From positions 1 to 40,928 of the forward strand of contig SAQR01000056.1 in the NCBI GenBank assembly GCA_004020365.1: a DNA stretch of 40,928 bases, given 5' to 3'. How positions within the stretch are numbered: the stretch's first letter is position 1; the number at the start of each line of letters is the position of its first letter. A program made the translations under genes and the position numbers. The DNA is from Mesorhizobium sp. Its GTDB lineage: Bacteria > Pseudomonadota > Alphaproteobacteria > Rhizobiales > Rhizobiaceae. The notes beneath the pieces were generated by a model that was given only the letters and a program-made list of their open reading frames with translations, ran no database searches and was not told the origin of the DNA. This document shows positions 16,256 through 24,050 of the stretch, in pieces.

Positions 16256-18094
16256 ATGCGGATGATTTTTGCTCGGCAGCTTGCAGCGGCGGCGTCTGGT
16301 CAGGGCGCGGCAGAGCTTGGTGGTCTGCCGGAATGGGATCTCGCCGATCTCTATTCGGGCATGGACGCCCCCGAACTGAAGCGCGACATCGCCAAGGCGA
16401 TCGCCGATGCCATCGGCTTCGAGAGCCGCTGGAAAGGCACGCTCGCCGCCGAGGCGGAGCGTGCCGACAGCGGCAGGCTGGGCGAGGCGCTTGCCGCCTA
16501 TGAGGCGCTGGAGGAACTGATCGGCCGGATCGTCTCCTATGCCGGACTGATCTATGCCGGCAACACCGCGGACCCGCAGCGCGCCAAGCTCTATGGCGAC
16601 ATTCAGGAGAAGATGACCGACGCCAGCGCGCATCTTCTGTTTTTCGCGCTCGAGCTGAATCTTGTCGATGATGCCGCGATCGAAACCGCGTTTGCTGCCG
16701 ATCCCGCCTTCGCCCACTACCGGCCGTGGGTGCTTGATCTGCGCATGGACAAACCCTACCAACTCGAAGACCGGGTCGAGCAGCTTCTGCATGAGAAGTC
16801 GATTACCGGGCGCGGCGCCTGGAACCGCTTGTTCGACGAGACGATGACAGATCTGCGCTTCGACGTCGATGGCGAGGAACTGACCCTGGAGCCGGCGCTG
16901 AACCGCCTCCAGCACCCCGATGGCGAGGTGCGCCGCCGGGCGTCTGAAGCGCTGGCCGCAACCTTCCGCAAGAATCTGCGCATTTTCACGCTGATCACCA
17001 ACACGCTGGCCAAGGACAAGGAGATTTCCGACCGCTGGCGCGGCTTCGAGGACATCGCCGATTCGCGCCATCTCGCCAACCGCGTCGAGCGCAGCGTCGT
17101 GGATGCGCTGGCCTCAGCCGTTCGTGACGCTTACCCGCGCCTGTCGCACCGCTACTACGCGATGAAGGCGCGCTGGCTCGGCATGGAGGTGATGAACCAC
17201 TGGGACCGCAACGCGCCGTTGCCGGAGACCCCGCAGGCGATCATCGGCTGGGACGAGGCCAAGAACACGGTGCTTTCCGCCTATCAGCGCTTTTCACCTG
17301 AGATGGCGGAGATCGCGCGGGTTTTCTTCGACCGCAACTGGATCGATGCGCCGGTAAGGCCTGGCAAGTCGCCGGGCGCCTTCGCGCATCCAACCGTGCC
17401 GTCGGCGCATCCCTATGTCCTGCTCAACTATATGGGCAAGCCGCGCGACGTGATGACGCTGGCGCATGAGCTTGGCCACGGCGTGCATCAGGTGCTCGCC
17501 GCAGGCCAGGGCGCGCTGATGGCCTCGACGCCGCTGACACTGGCCGAGACGGCCTCCGTCTTCGGCGAAATGCTGACCTTCCGCTCGCTGCTGGACCAGA
17601 CCACCGACAAGCGCGAGCGCAAGGCCATGCTCGCCCAGAAGGTCGAGGACATGATCAACACGGTCGTGCGCCAGATCGCCTTCTACGAATTCGAGCGCAA
17701 GGTGCATGCCGAGCGCAAGAACGGCGAGTTGACATCCGACAGGCTCGGCCAGTTCTGGCTGGAAGTGCAGGCGGAAAGCCTCGGGCCGGCGATCAAGCTG
17801 CGCGAGGGTTATGAGGTCTTCTGGAGCTATATTCCACACTTCATCCATTCGCCTTTCTACGTCTACGCCTATGCGTTCGGCGACTGCCTAGTGAACTCGC
17901 TCTATGCGGTCTATCAGAATGCAGAGCGTGGCTTTCAGGACAAATATTTTGCCATGCTGCGCGCCGGCGGCACCAAGCATCATTCCGAGCTCCTGGCGCC
18001 GTTCGGCCTTGATGCCACCGATCCTGCGTTCTGGCAGATCGGACTTGGCGTGATCGGCGGGCTGATCGACGAGCTCGAAGCTTTGGACAATTGA
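16256..18094 (+). CDS. M3 family oligoendopeptidase F-like metallopeptidase
   Basis: The 612-residue product is a cytoplasmic zinc peptidase of family M3 (PepF/M3 type), which degrades short peptides. The active-site HExxH is LAHELGHGVHQVL, encoded near 17458-17496, and the third ligand region ETASVFGEML follows about 25 residues later. N-terminal GLPEWDLADLYSGMDAPEL is typical of alphaproteobacterial members. The start at 16256 is preceded by GGAAAG; an in-frame TTG at 16232 would add 8 residues. No signal peptide is present. A hairpin at 18133-18154 probably ends transcription. Confidence 0.92.
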   Translation: MRMIFARQLAAAASGQGAAELGGLPEWDLADLYSGMDAPELKRDIAKAIADAIGFESRWKGTLAAEAERADSGRLGEALAAYEALEELIGRIVSYAGLIYAGNTADPQRAKLYGDIQEKMTDASAHLLFFALELNLVDDAAIETAFAADPAFAHYRPWVLDLRMDKPYQLEDRVEQLLHEKSITGRGAWNRLFDETMTDLRFDVDGEELTLEPALNRLQHPDGEVRRRASEALAATFRKNLRIFTLITNTLAKDKEISDRWRGFEDIADSRHLANRVERSVVDALASAVRDAYPRLSHRYYAMKARWLGMEVMNHWDRNAPLPETPQAIIGWDEAKNTVLSAYQRFSPEMAEIARVFFDRNWIDAPVRPGKSPGAFAHPTVPSAHPYVLLNYMGKPRDVMTLAHELGHGVHQVLAAGQGALMASTPLTLAETASVFGEMLTFRSLLDQTTDKRERKAMLAQKVEDMINTVVRQIAFYEFERKVHAERKNGELTSDRLGQFWLEVQAESLGPAIKLREGYEVFWSYIPHFIHSPFYVYAYAFGDCLVNSLYAVYQNAERGFQDKYFAMLRAGGTKHHSELLAPFGLDATDPAFWQIGLGVIGGLIDELEALDN

Positions 18095-18460
18095 CGCGCA
18101 GCGAGGAACATCCAGGTTCGACAGAACAGTTTGGCCGCAATGCATATTGAGGCCATTCTATTGTTTCTCTAAAATATTGTTCTTGAATAACTCTCTGTGG
18201 AATTTTCCGTTAGCTTTCCGGAAGCTGTATGATAGCGTTCCGCCTCAAGCTCAGTCGGGCGCGGGACTTCGGCCAGGAAAAATGTTCGGGCGGTCACGGC
18301 GCTTCGACGATTGCGACAGCGCCGTTGGCCATGGCAGGAAAAACCGGTCGCCGACAGCGCGATTCAAGCCGGCTGTTCCGCGAACAGCGGAGCACCATCG
18401 AATGGTCCTTGCGCCAAGGTCCCCCTGGCCACGGCAGTTGGATCGGACTGGAGAGAGACA
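18095..18460. other. 366-bp intergenic region before the helix-hairpin-helix gene
   Basis: After the hairpin at 18133-18154 comes an AT-rich stretch (about 18155-18235) that likely carries the promoter of the downstream gene, including a short inverted repeat AGCTT-TCCGG-AAGCT at 18211-18225. The rest up to the ribosome binding site at 18451 is GC-rich and shows no convincing ORF with a start signal; the open frame from 18311 simply extends the next gene upstream. Confidence 0.45.
18133..18154 (+). terminator. Probable terminator after the oligoendopeptidase gene
   Basis: A 9-bp stem with one mismatch, GGCCGCAAT pairing with ATTGAGGCC around a 4-nt loop, is followed by the T-rich attctattgtttct. 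It lies 38 nt past the stop. Confidence 0.45.
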
Positions 18461-19246
18461 ATGGCCACTTTTTTCTACATGCTCCTGGCGTTGCTGGCAG
18501 GCGTGTTGGTTGGATGGTTCATCTGGGGACGCCCGCGTGGCGGGCTCGACAGTGACATGGGCCGCACCCGCAGCGAGCGCGACAGGTTGCGCATCGACGC
18601 CGACCGCCTGACCCGTGAGCTGGAAGCATGCCGCGGCGCCCGCGCCGACCTGGAGCGCCAGCTGGCCGAGGCACAAGGCGCCAAGACCGGCGCGACAAAG
18701 GCAGCAATCCCGGCGCCGCCGGCATTGATGGCGGCGCCGGCCAAGCCGACGCCCGCCAAGACGACGCCCGCCAAGACCGGGCCAGCAAAGTCAGGGCCAG
18801 CAAAGACCACGTCCAAGAAACCGGCGACCGTGAAGGCGGCAGCCGCGCCGAAGGCCAGTGCGTCGAAAGCCAGTGCCTCGAAAGCGAGCGCCTCGCAGGC
18901 AAGTGCGCCAAAACCTCCCGCATCGAAAGCTGCACCAAAGAGCGCTGCGCCAGCGGCAAAGAAAGCCGCGACAGCAAAGGCGGCGGCGGACAAAGCCAGC
19001 GATCTGCGCCGCATGATCGGCATCGGCCCGACCAACGAGCGATTGCTCCACGGGCTCGGAGTCACGACCTATGCGCAAATCGCCGCCTGGACGCCCGCCG
19101 ACGTCAAGCGGATCGAGGAGACGTTGAATTTCGACGGCCGCATCGAGCGTGAGCGCTGGATCGAGCAGGCGAAACTGCTTGCCGCCGGCGATGAGGAGGA
19201 ATTCGCGCGCCGCTTCCCGACCGCGGGCACCGGGAGCAACAGCTGA
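18461..19246 (+). CDS. Membrane-anchored Ala/Lys-rich protein with helix-hairpin-helix domain
   Basis: This encodes 261 residues. A single N-terminal membrane segment (FYMLLALLAGVLVGWFIWG) is followed by a short coiled-coil (about 30-70), a low-complexity linker rich in Ala, Lys, Pro and Ser with KASAS repeats (about 75-180), and a C-terminal helix-hairpin-helix domain (DLRRMIGIGPTNERLLHGLG, then VTTYAQIAAWTPADVKRIEE). This HhH type also occurs at the end of some ribosomal L21 and NuoE homologues in alphaproteobacteria. The start ATG follows GGAGAGAGACA. The function is unknown; the layout suggests a membrane-tethered protein whose basic arm may bind nucleic acid, which is inference only. Confidence 0.8.
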   Translation: MATFFYMLLALLAGVLVGWFIWGRPRGGLDSDMGRTRSERDRLRIDADRLTRELEACRGARADLERQLAEAQGAKTGATKAAIPAPPALMAAPAKPTPAKTTPAKTGPAKSGPAKTTSKKPATVKAAAAPKASASKASASKASASQASAPKPPASKAAPKSAAPAAKKAATAKAAADKASDLRRMIGIGPTNERLLHGLGVTTYAQIAAWTPADVKRIEETLNFDGRIERERWIEQAKLLAAGDEEEFARRFPTAGTGSNS

Positions 19247-19275
19247 ATTGCCTGCCGGCATCGAGCACATAAGAG

Positions 19276-19312
19276 ACCGGCGACGCCCGCGAGGTGCCGC
19301 CGGTTGGCTTTT
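19276..19312 (+). terminator. Possible terminator after the helix-hairpin-helix gene
   Basis: ACCGGCG (19276-19282) can pair with CGCCGGT (19298-19304) around a 15-nt loop, followed by TTGGCTTTT. The T-run is short, so this is tentative. Confidence 0.35.
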
Positions 19313-19417
19313 GCACAAGCTGCGTTTGCGTCCCGAGACGCCGGTCTCGCGATTGCGCGCGATCGAGCCGCCATATAGAGCGATAGCTGGCGTCATCGAT
19401 CGCAGCATCCGAGTCCC

Positions 19418-20563
19418 ATGCCCCTGCCCTCTGCAATTTTCCGCAATGACGAGCGCGCACATCAGCTCGTCTTCGACCGGCCGGACGACATCATCGTGGC
19501 GCATGAGGCAGAGGATTTCCTGCCGGCGCTGGAAATTGCGCAGGCCGCGCATGACGCCGGCAAATGGCTGGCCGGCTATTTCTCCTACGAGGCCGGCTAC
19601 CTGCTCGAGCCGAAGCTCGTTCCGCTGCTGCCGAGCGGACGCCGCGCCCCGCTTGTCTGCCTGGGGATCTTCGACGCGCCTGTCGAACAGCCGGTCGTGC
19701 CCGGCAACGCGCCGGCGACCAACGGCCCAATCTTTGACGCCAGGGCCGCCTGGTCCTCAGAAGACTACGCAAAACGCTTTGCGCGGCTCCACAATCACAT
19801 TCGCAAGGGTGATTGCTACCAGGGCAATCTGACCTTTCCGGTTCATGCGCAATGGTCGGGCGATCCGCTGGCCGCCTTCGATGCGCTGACGGAGCGCCAG
19901 CCGGTGAAATACGGCGCGCTGATTGCGCTCGGCGAGCCGATCGTCTTGTCGCGTTCGCCGGAACTGTTCTTCGAGATCGACGCCGCAGGCATGATCGAGA
20001 CGCATCCGATGAAAGGCACCGCCCCGCGCGGCGCGACCAAGGCGGAGGACAAGCGGCTGAAGGCGTTCTTACTCAATGATGAGAAGAACCAGGCTGAGAA
20101 CCGGATGATCGTCGATCTCCTGCGCAACGACATTTCGCTGATCAGCGAAGTCGGCACGCTGGAGGTGCCGGAGCTTTTCCGTATCGAGAGCTACCCGACC
20201 GTCCACCAGATGGTGAGCCGCGTGCGGGCCAAGCTGTTGCCCGACCTCACCATCCGCCGGATCTTCGCTGCGTTGTTTCCATGCGGATCGATCACCGGCG
20301 CCCCGAAAATCCGCGCCATGGAAATCCTGCACGATCTGGAAGCCACGCCGCGCGACGTCTATTGCGGCGCCATCGGCTGGATCGCGCCCGGCGGCACGAT
20401 GCGCTTTTCGGTGGCCATTCGCACCATTTCGCTCTTTTCCGGCGGCGAGGCCGTCTACAATGTCGGCGGCGGCGTCGTCTTCGATTCGACGGCCGAGGAG
20501 GAGTATCAGGAGTGCCTGCTGAAAGCGCGCTACGCGACGGGAACACTGCCGATTTCGAGCTGA
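19418..20563 (+). CDS. pabB: Aminodeoxychorismate synthase component I
   Basis: The 381-residue product is a chorismate-binding enzyme that, with a glutaminase subunit, converts chorismate to 4-amino-4-deoxychorismate for folate synthesis. Family landmarks are HPMKGTAPRG, the AENRMIVDLLRND block, PCGSITGAPKIRAMEI, and GGGVVFDSTAEEEYQECLLK at the C-terminus. It is a short form without the extended N-terminal region of anthranilate synthase. No pabA is adjacent, so the glutaminase must be encoded elsewhere, perhaps shared with tryptophan synthesis. The ATG at 19418 has only a weak ribosome binding site, but the family N-terminus fits it. pabC starts inside its 3' end. Confidence 0.92.
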   Translation: MPLPSAIFRNDERAHQLVFDRPDDIIVAHEAEDFLPALEIAQAAHDAGKWLAGYFSYEAGYLLEPKLVPLLPSGRRAPLVCLGIFDAPVEQPVVPGNAPATNGPIFDARAAWSSEDYAKRFARLHNHIRKGDCYQGNLTFPVHAQWSGDPLAAFDALTERQPVKYGALIALGEPIVLSRSPELFFEIDAAGMIETHPMKGTAPRGATKAEDKRLKAFLLNDEKNQAENRMIVDLLRNDISLISEVGTLEVPELFRIESYPTVHQMVSRVRAKLLPDLTIRRIFAALFPCGSITGAPKIRAMEILHDLEATPRDVYCGAIGWIAPGGTMRFSVAIRTISLFSGGEAVYNVGGGVVFDSTAEEEYQECLLKARYATGTLPISS

Positions 20564-21174
20564 TCGAAACCATGCGCTGGCAGCCGGGCCAGGGCTTCCT
20601 CCGTTTCGATCGCCATTTGGCACGGCTTTATGGCTCGGCGGCCGAACTGGGTTTTGCCTGCGATCCGCAGAAGGTCGGCGAGATGCTTATGAACGCCGTC
20701 GACCGGCCGGACATAGCCTTGCGCACACGCCTGGTCCTGTCGCGCAGCGGCAAGGTGACCGTCTCGGCGCTGCCTTATGAGCCGCACGCGGCCGACAAAG
20801 TGTGGCGGCTGCAACTGGCGCGGGTGCGGCTTCAATCAAGCGACACGCTGCTGCGCCACAAGACGAGCCGCCGGGACATCTATCAGCGGGCGCGAGCCGA
20901 ATATCTGATCAGCCGGGCCGACGAGGTGCTGCTGGCCAACGAGCGTGGCGAAATCTGTGAGGGCACGATCACCAATCTGTTTGCCGATTTCGGCGATGGC
21001 GTGCTGGCAACGCCGCGGCTCGATTGCGGCCTGCTGCCTGGCGTCTTGCGCGGCGAATTGCTGGACGAAGGCCGCGCCCGCGAAGCAATCTACAACCTGG
21101 ACGATCTGAAGTCGGCCAAAGCGCTGTTCGTCGGCAATTCACTGCGCGGACTGATCCCGGCGCGGCTGGGCTGA
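20512..21174 (+). CDS. pabC: Class IV aminotransferase, probable aminodeoxychorismate lyase
   Basis: A 220-residue pyridoxal-phosphate enzyme of fold type IV. With pabB directly upstream it most likely converts aminodeoxychorismate to p-aminobenzoate and pyruvate. Visible family elements are FELIETMRW, LDRHLARL-like FDRHLARLYGSAAELGF, the Lys-containing LRHKTSRRDIYQRA, and EVLLANERGEICEGTITNLF. I place the start at GTG 20512 because GAGGAGGAG lies about 8 nt upstream and because the conserved FELIETMRW begins before the first in-frame ATG (20572). It therefore overlaps pabB by 52 nt, implying coupled translation. Confidence 0.87.
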   Translation: MPAESALRDGNTADFELIETMRWQPGQGFLRFDRHLARLYGSAAELGFACDPQKVGEMLMNAVDRPDIALRTRLVLSRSGKVTVSALPYEPHAADKVWRLQLARVRLQSSDTLLRHKTSRRDIYQRARAEYLISRADEVLLANERGEICEGTITNLFADFGDGVLATPRLDCGLLPGVLRGELLDEGRAREAIYNLDDLKSAKALFVGNSLRGLIPARLG

Positions 21175-21234
21175 GACACAACCGAAGAGCGCTTACACTA
21201 CCCCTGGTTGTATTCCCCTTAAGTTGTAAAAGAT

Positions 21235-21266
21235 GCGTCCGGCCCGAGAAAAAATGGGCCGGACGC
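21235..21266. terminator. Hairpin between convergent pabC and aztD
   Basis: A perfect 11-bp stem, GCGTCCGGCCC (21235-21245) with GGGCCGGACGC (21256-21266), encloses a 10-nt loop. On the minus strand it is followed by ATCTTTTAC. It probably ends both converging transcripts, though neither side has a strong T-run. Confidence 0.65.
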
Positions 21267-21290
21267 TTGGCAGCCGCTTGGGAGGAGCGA

Positions 21291-22502
21291 CTATTCGCCT
21301 GCGTGGTTCTGACCTGAGCCGCCGACGGAAACGATGTTGAAGGGCTTGCCTTCGACGGCAATGTCGCCGGTTTTCTCGAACGACGGCGCGTCGACGAGAT
21401 GCAGCACGCTTTGCAGAGGATCAGTGACCACGATCTCGTCGCCGGCGACCGCGACGCGCGGCCTCGGATCGCTCCAGTGACCGTCCATCGAATAGGGGTC
21501 GGTCAGCTTGATCGAGTTGGCGATCTCCCCCTTGACCACGTCGAGCTGGTGAAGCTGGCCGTCCTCGGTGAAGACATAGGCGAACCTGGCACGAACGGGA
21601 TCGACCGCGAAATGCACGCGGCGCGTCGGCAGGCCGATCAGCCGGAATGCGTCGCTCTCGATCGTCGGATCAATCAGCACCACCTTGTCGGCGCCGTAGT
21701 TGCCGAGGAAATATTGCAGGCCCCTGCCACCGATCAGCGTCGTCGTCTTTCCATCCGGCAGGCTGTCGGCATAGGGCAGATGACGGACCTCCGGACTGCC
21801 GTCGCCATGGCTGACGACAAGCAGGCCGGTCGCACAGGCGAAAGCCAGGACGTTGCCGGAAGACGCCTCGCCGTGGAGGTCCGGGCAGGCGTGGATGCCG
21901 CCGATCGGCGCGCCGGCTTGGTCAGCGACCCTGATGCCGACCGGGAGCTCGTCCGGCTTGTCCCGGCTCGGCTCCGACAGCAGGACATGCGAGCCATAGG
22001 CGACTGCGACGCCGTGCTGCGGCGCGTCGGTCTTCACTTCCCTGAAATCCGGTTTGCCTTCCAGGACGGATTTTTCGGAGATGATGCGGGCGACACCCTC
22101 GCCGTCGAAGAAAGCGGCAAAATCTCCGTCATGCTCGACGAAATGCGACGGCTTTTTGCCTGTGATCTCGACGCCGGCAAGTTTTGGCGCTTCGACGTCG
22201 ATGTCGCCGTGTTCGCCGTGGTCCTCGAAGGAAATGCCGCTCGCGATTCCGGCAACGACGCCGGCCGAGCCCTGCACGGCAAACACGGTCCTGCCGCTTT
22301 CGCTGCGATGGAGCGACGCCGGCCCTTTGATCTCAAACGTGTCGAGCTTTTCGCCATCGATCGCATCGATCACGGTCACCTTCGGGTCGGCGTGATCCGA
22401 GATGAAGAGGCGCCATGCCGTCACCTCCTCGGCATGGGCAGCACTTGTTGATAGGGACACAAGCAGCGCGATGGCCGTGGCTGACACCCAATTTGTCCTC
22501 AC
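21291..22502 (-). CDS. aztD: Periplasmic zinc metallochaperone AztD
   Basis: A 403-residue secreted beta-propeller protein of the AztD type, which carries zinc in the periplasm and hands it to the binding protein AztC of an ABC importer. The signal peptide is RTNWVSATAIALLVSLSTSAAHA. The metal-binding segment EDHGEHGDIDV lies near residue 92-102, and repeated blade motifs such as VTVIDAIDGEKLDTFEI and KVVLIDPTIESDAFRLIGL follow. The start is GTG at 22502 with AAGGAG 6 nt upstream. The gene follows aztC but is separated from it by a terminator and has its own palindromic operator candidate, so it can be expressed independently. The importer genes aztA and aztB are not in the window. Confidence 0.88.
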   Translation of the reverse strand: MRTNWVSATAIALLVSLSTSAAHAEEVTAWRLFISDHADPKVTVIDAIDGEKLDTFEIKGPASLHRSESGRTVFAVQGSAGVVAGIASGISFEDHGEHGDIDVEAPKLAGVEITGKKPSHFVEHDGDFAAFFDGEGVARIISEKSVLEGKPDFREVKTDAPQHGVAVAYGSHVLLSEPSRDKPDELPVGIRVADQAGAPIGGIHACPDLHGEASSGNVLAFACATGLLVVSHGDGSPEVRHLPYADSLPDGKTTTLIGGRGLQYFLGNYGADKVVLIDPTIESDAFRLIGLPTRRVHFAVDPVRARFAYVFTEDGQLHQLDVVKGEIANSIKLTDPYSMDGHWSDPRPRVAVAGDEIVVTDPLQSVLHLVDAPSFEKTGDIAVEGKPFNIVSVGGSGQNHAGE

Positions 22503-22518
22503 GGTATTCTCCTTGAAT

Positions 22519-22531
22519 GTTATTACATAAC
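22519..22531. promoter_or_regulatory. Zur-like palindrome upstream of aztD
   Basis: GTTATTACATAAC is a perfect 5-3-5 inverted repeat located just before the aztD ribosome binding site. GTTAT/ATAAC half-sites resemble Zur boxes of alphaproteobacteria. Binding by a zinc repressor is inferred from this and from the zinc function of the gene. Confidence 0.5.
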
Positions 22532-22546
22532 TCTTGGTGATTGACG

Positions 22547-22570
22547 AAAAGGCGGATAGCTCCGCCTTTT
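22547..22570 (-). terminator. Terminator between aztC and aztD
   Basis: A perfect 10-bp stem AAAAGGCGGA / TCCGCCTTTT with loop TAGC lies 18 nt after the aztC stop and ends in T residues on the minus strand. It should end most aztC transcripts before aztD. Confidence 0.85.
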
Positions 22571-22587
22571 CATCGCAGGGCTGGCGG

Positions 22588-23586
22588 TCAGCTTCCGAGG
22601 ATCGCGCCTTTGATCGTCGTGATGTTGTGCCGCATCATATCGAGATAGGTCGCAGCCGGACCGTCCTTATCCGACAGGGCGTCGGAGTAGAGTTCACCGC
22701 CGACTTTCAGGCCGGTCTCGCTGGCGATCTGCTCGATCAGGCGCGGATTGGTGACATTTTCCACGAAGATCGCCGAAGCCTTGTCTTGCCTGATCTGTTT
22801 GATGAGGGCCGCGACGTCGGCGGCTGAGGCCTCGGACTCGGTGGAGACGCCTTCCGGCGCCAAGAATTTAATGCCGTATTCATGTTCGAAATAGCCATAG
22901 GCGTCGTGGGAGCTGATGATCGTGCGCTTGTCCTCGGGGATCTCGGCGACGGCAGCCTTGATCTCCGCTTCTAGTGCCTCGAGCTGCTTGCCGTATGATT
23001 CGGCATTGGCCCGATAGATGTCACAGCCGGCTGCATCGGCGGCACAGAAGGCGTCGGCGATGTTCTTCACGTAGAGTTCGGCATTGTGCACGGACTGCCA
23101 TGCATGGGGATCGGACTCGCCGTGATGATGGTGCCCTTCCTCATGACCCTCTTCATGGCCCTCTTGCGCCGCCGCCTCGTGTCCTTCTCCGGCCTCGGCG
23201 GCTTTATCGTGATCATCGTGACCTTCTTCCTCGGTGTTGCGCAACACCTCGCCGCCTTTGCTCAATTCGACGATCGGCGCTTTCGTGGCGCTCGCCTCGA
23301 CGAGACGCTGGAGGAAACCCTCGAACTGGAGGCCGTTGACCAGCACCACGTCGGCCGAACCGACGGTTGCCGCGTCGGCCGGTTTCGGTTCGTAGACATG
23401 GGCGTCACCATTCGGGCCGACCAGCGTGACGATGTCGACACGATCGCCGCCGACATTCTTGGCGAAATCGGCGATGATCGAGAAACTGGCGACAACCCTA
23501 AGATTCTCGGCAGCGGCCACCGACGGAGCGATTGGCAACGATATTAGAGCGCCTATCACGGCGGCGAGCTTCAGCGTCCTGGACAT
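22588..23586 (-). CDS. aztC: Zinc ABC transporter substrate-binding protein AztC/ZnuA-like
   Basis: A 332-residue periplasmic cluster-9 binding protein that captures Zn2+ for import. After a signal peptide (MSRTLKLAAVIGALISLPIA, cleaved near AAA) the metal ligands are visible: His in GPNGDAHVYEP, His in SDPHAWQSV, His in ISSHDAYGYFEHEYG, and Asp in ELYSDALSD. Between the first two is an acidic His-rich loop of about 40 residues with HEEGH and HHHH, typical of zinc rather than manganese binding proteins. The ATG at 23586 follows AAAGGAG by 8 nt; the in-frame TTG at 23607 overlaps that site and is rejected. Pairing with aztD favours AztC. No permease or ATPase gene is adjacent. Confidence 0.9.
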   Translation of the reverse strand: MSRTLKLAAVIGALISLPIAPSVAAAENLRVVASFSIIADFAKNVGGDRVDIVTLVGPNGDAHVYEPKPADAATVGSADVVLVNGLQFEGFLQRLVEASATKAPIVELSKGGEVLRNTEEEGHDDHDKAAEAGEGHEAAAQEGHEEGHEEGHHHHGESDPHAWQSVHNAELYVKNIADAFCAADAAGCDIYRANAESYGKQLEALEAEIKAAVAEIPEDKRTIISSHDAYGYFEHEYGIKFLAPEGVSTESEASAADVAALIKQIRQDKASAIFVENVTNPRLIEQIASETGLKVGGELYSDALSDKDGPAATYLDMMRHNITTIKGAILGS

Positions 23587-24050
23587 TCGATCGACTCCTT
23601 TGTTCAAGCGGTTTTGTGCGAGATGCGCCGGGCGCGTGGCGAACAGCTGCGCGTCCCGGCCGAGTTAGAAGGGGATTGTGCCCGCCGACAATGATGGCCG
23701 GGCCGTACGATCCCATAGAGGCGCGCTGTTGTGGCCCAGCGTCACGCCTTGAAAGATTACACAGGCAGCCATTCGATCCATCTCCGCGGCAGCCATCAAA
23801 GTCGGCCTGCTCTGGCGATCCGTTATGTTATGTTATCACGCCAGTCAATCGAAAACCGTTATACTATAACGCCGATATGATCGACTGGTCGTCCTCCTTA
23901 ACCACACGACGAATGCGGCGTAGCTCGCGGCTTTTCGCTGGTTTATGACAATGATCTGTGGTTGTAGCGCGTGGCGGTCGGGCAAAAAAATGCTCCGCTT
24001 TGCGTCTGTTTGCCCGGCTTTTCAGCCTGTTTGAGGGAGTAATCGATAAA
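23587..24050. other. 464-bp divergent intergenic region between aztC and hss
   Basis: Besides the Zur-like sites at 23821-23871 and the hss ribosome binding site GAGGGAG at 24032-24038, no gene is supported. The open frames here lack start signals or are shadows. The 230 nt between the operators and aztC form an unusually long leader with no riboswitch that I can recognise. Confidence 0.45.
23821..23871. promoter_or_regulatory. Two Zur-like operators with embedded minus-strand promoter for aztC
   Basis: CGTTATACTATAACG at 23857-23871 is a perfect 7-1-7 palindrome. CGTTATGTTATGTTATCACG at 23821-23840 carries the same half-sites in a less symmetric form. On the minus strand TTGACT (23848-23843) between them could be a -35 element, with the -10 inside the second site. 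The layout fits repression of aztC by Zur, leaving a leader of about 230 nt. Inference only. Confidence 0.45.
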
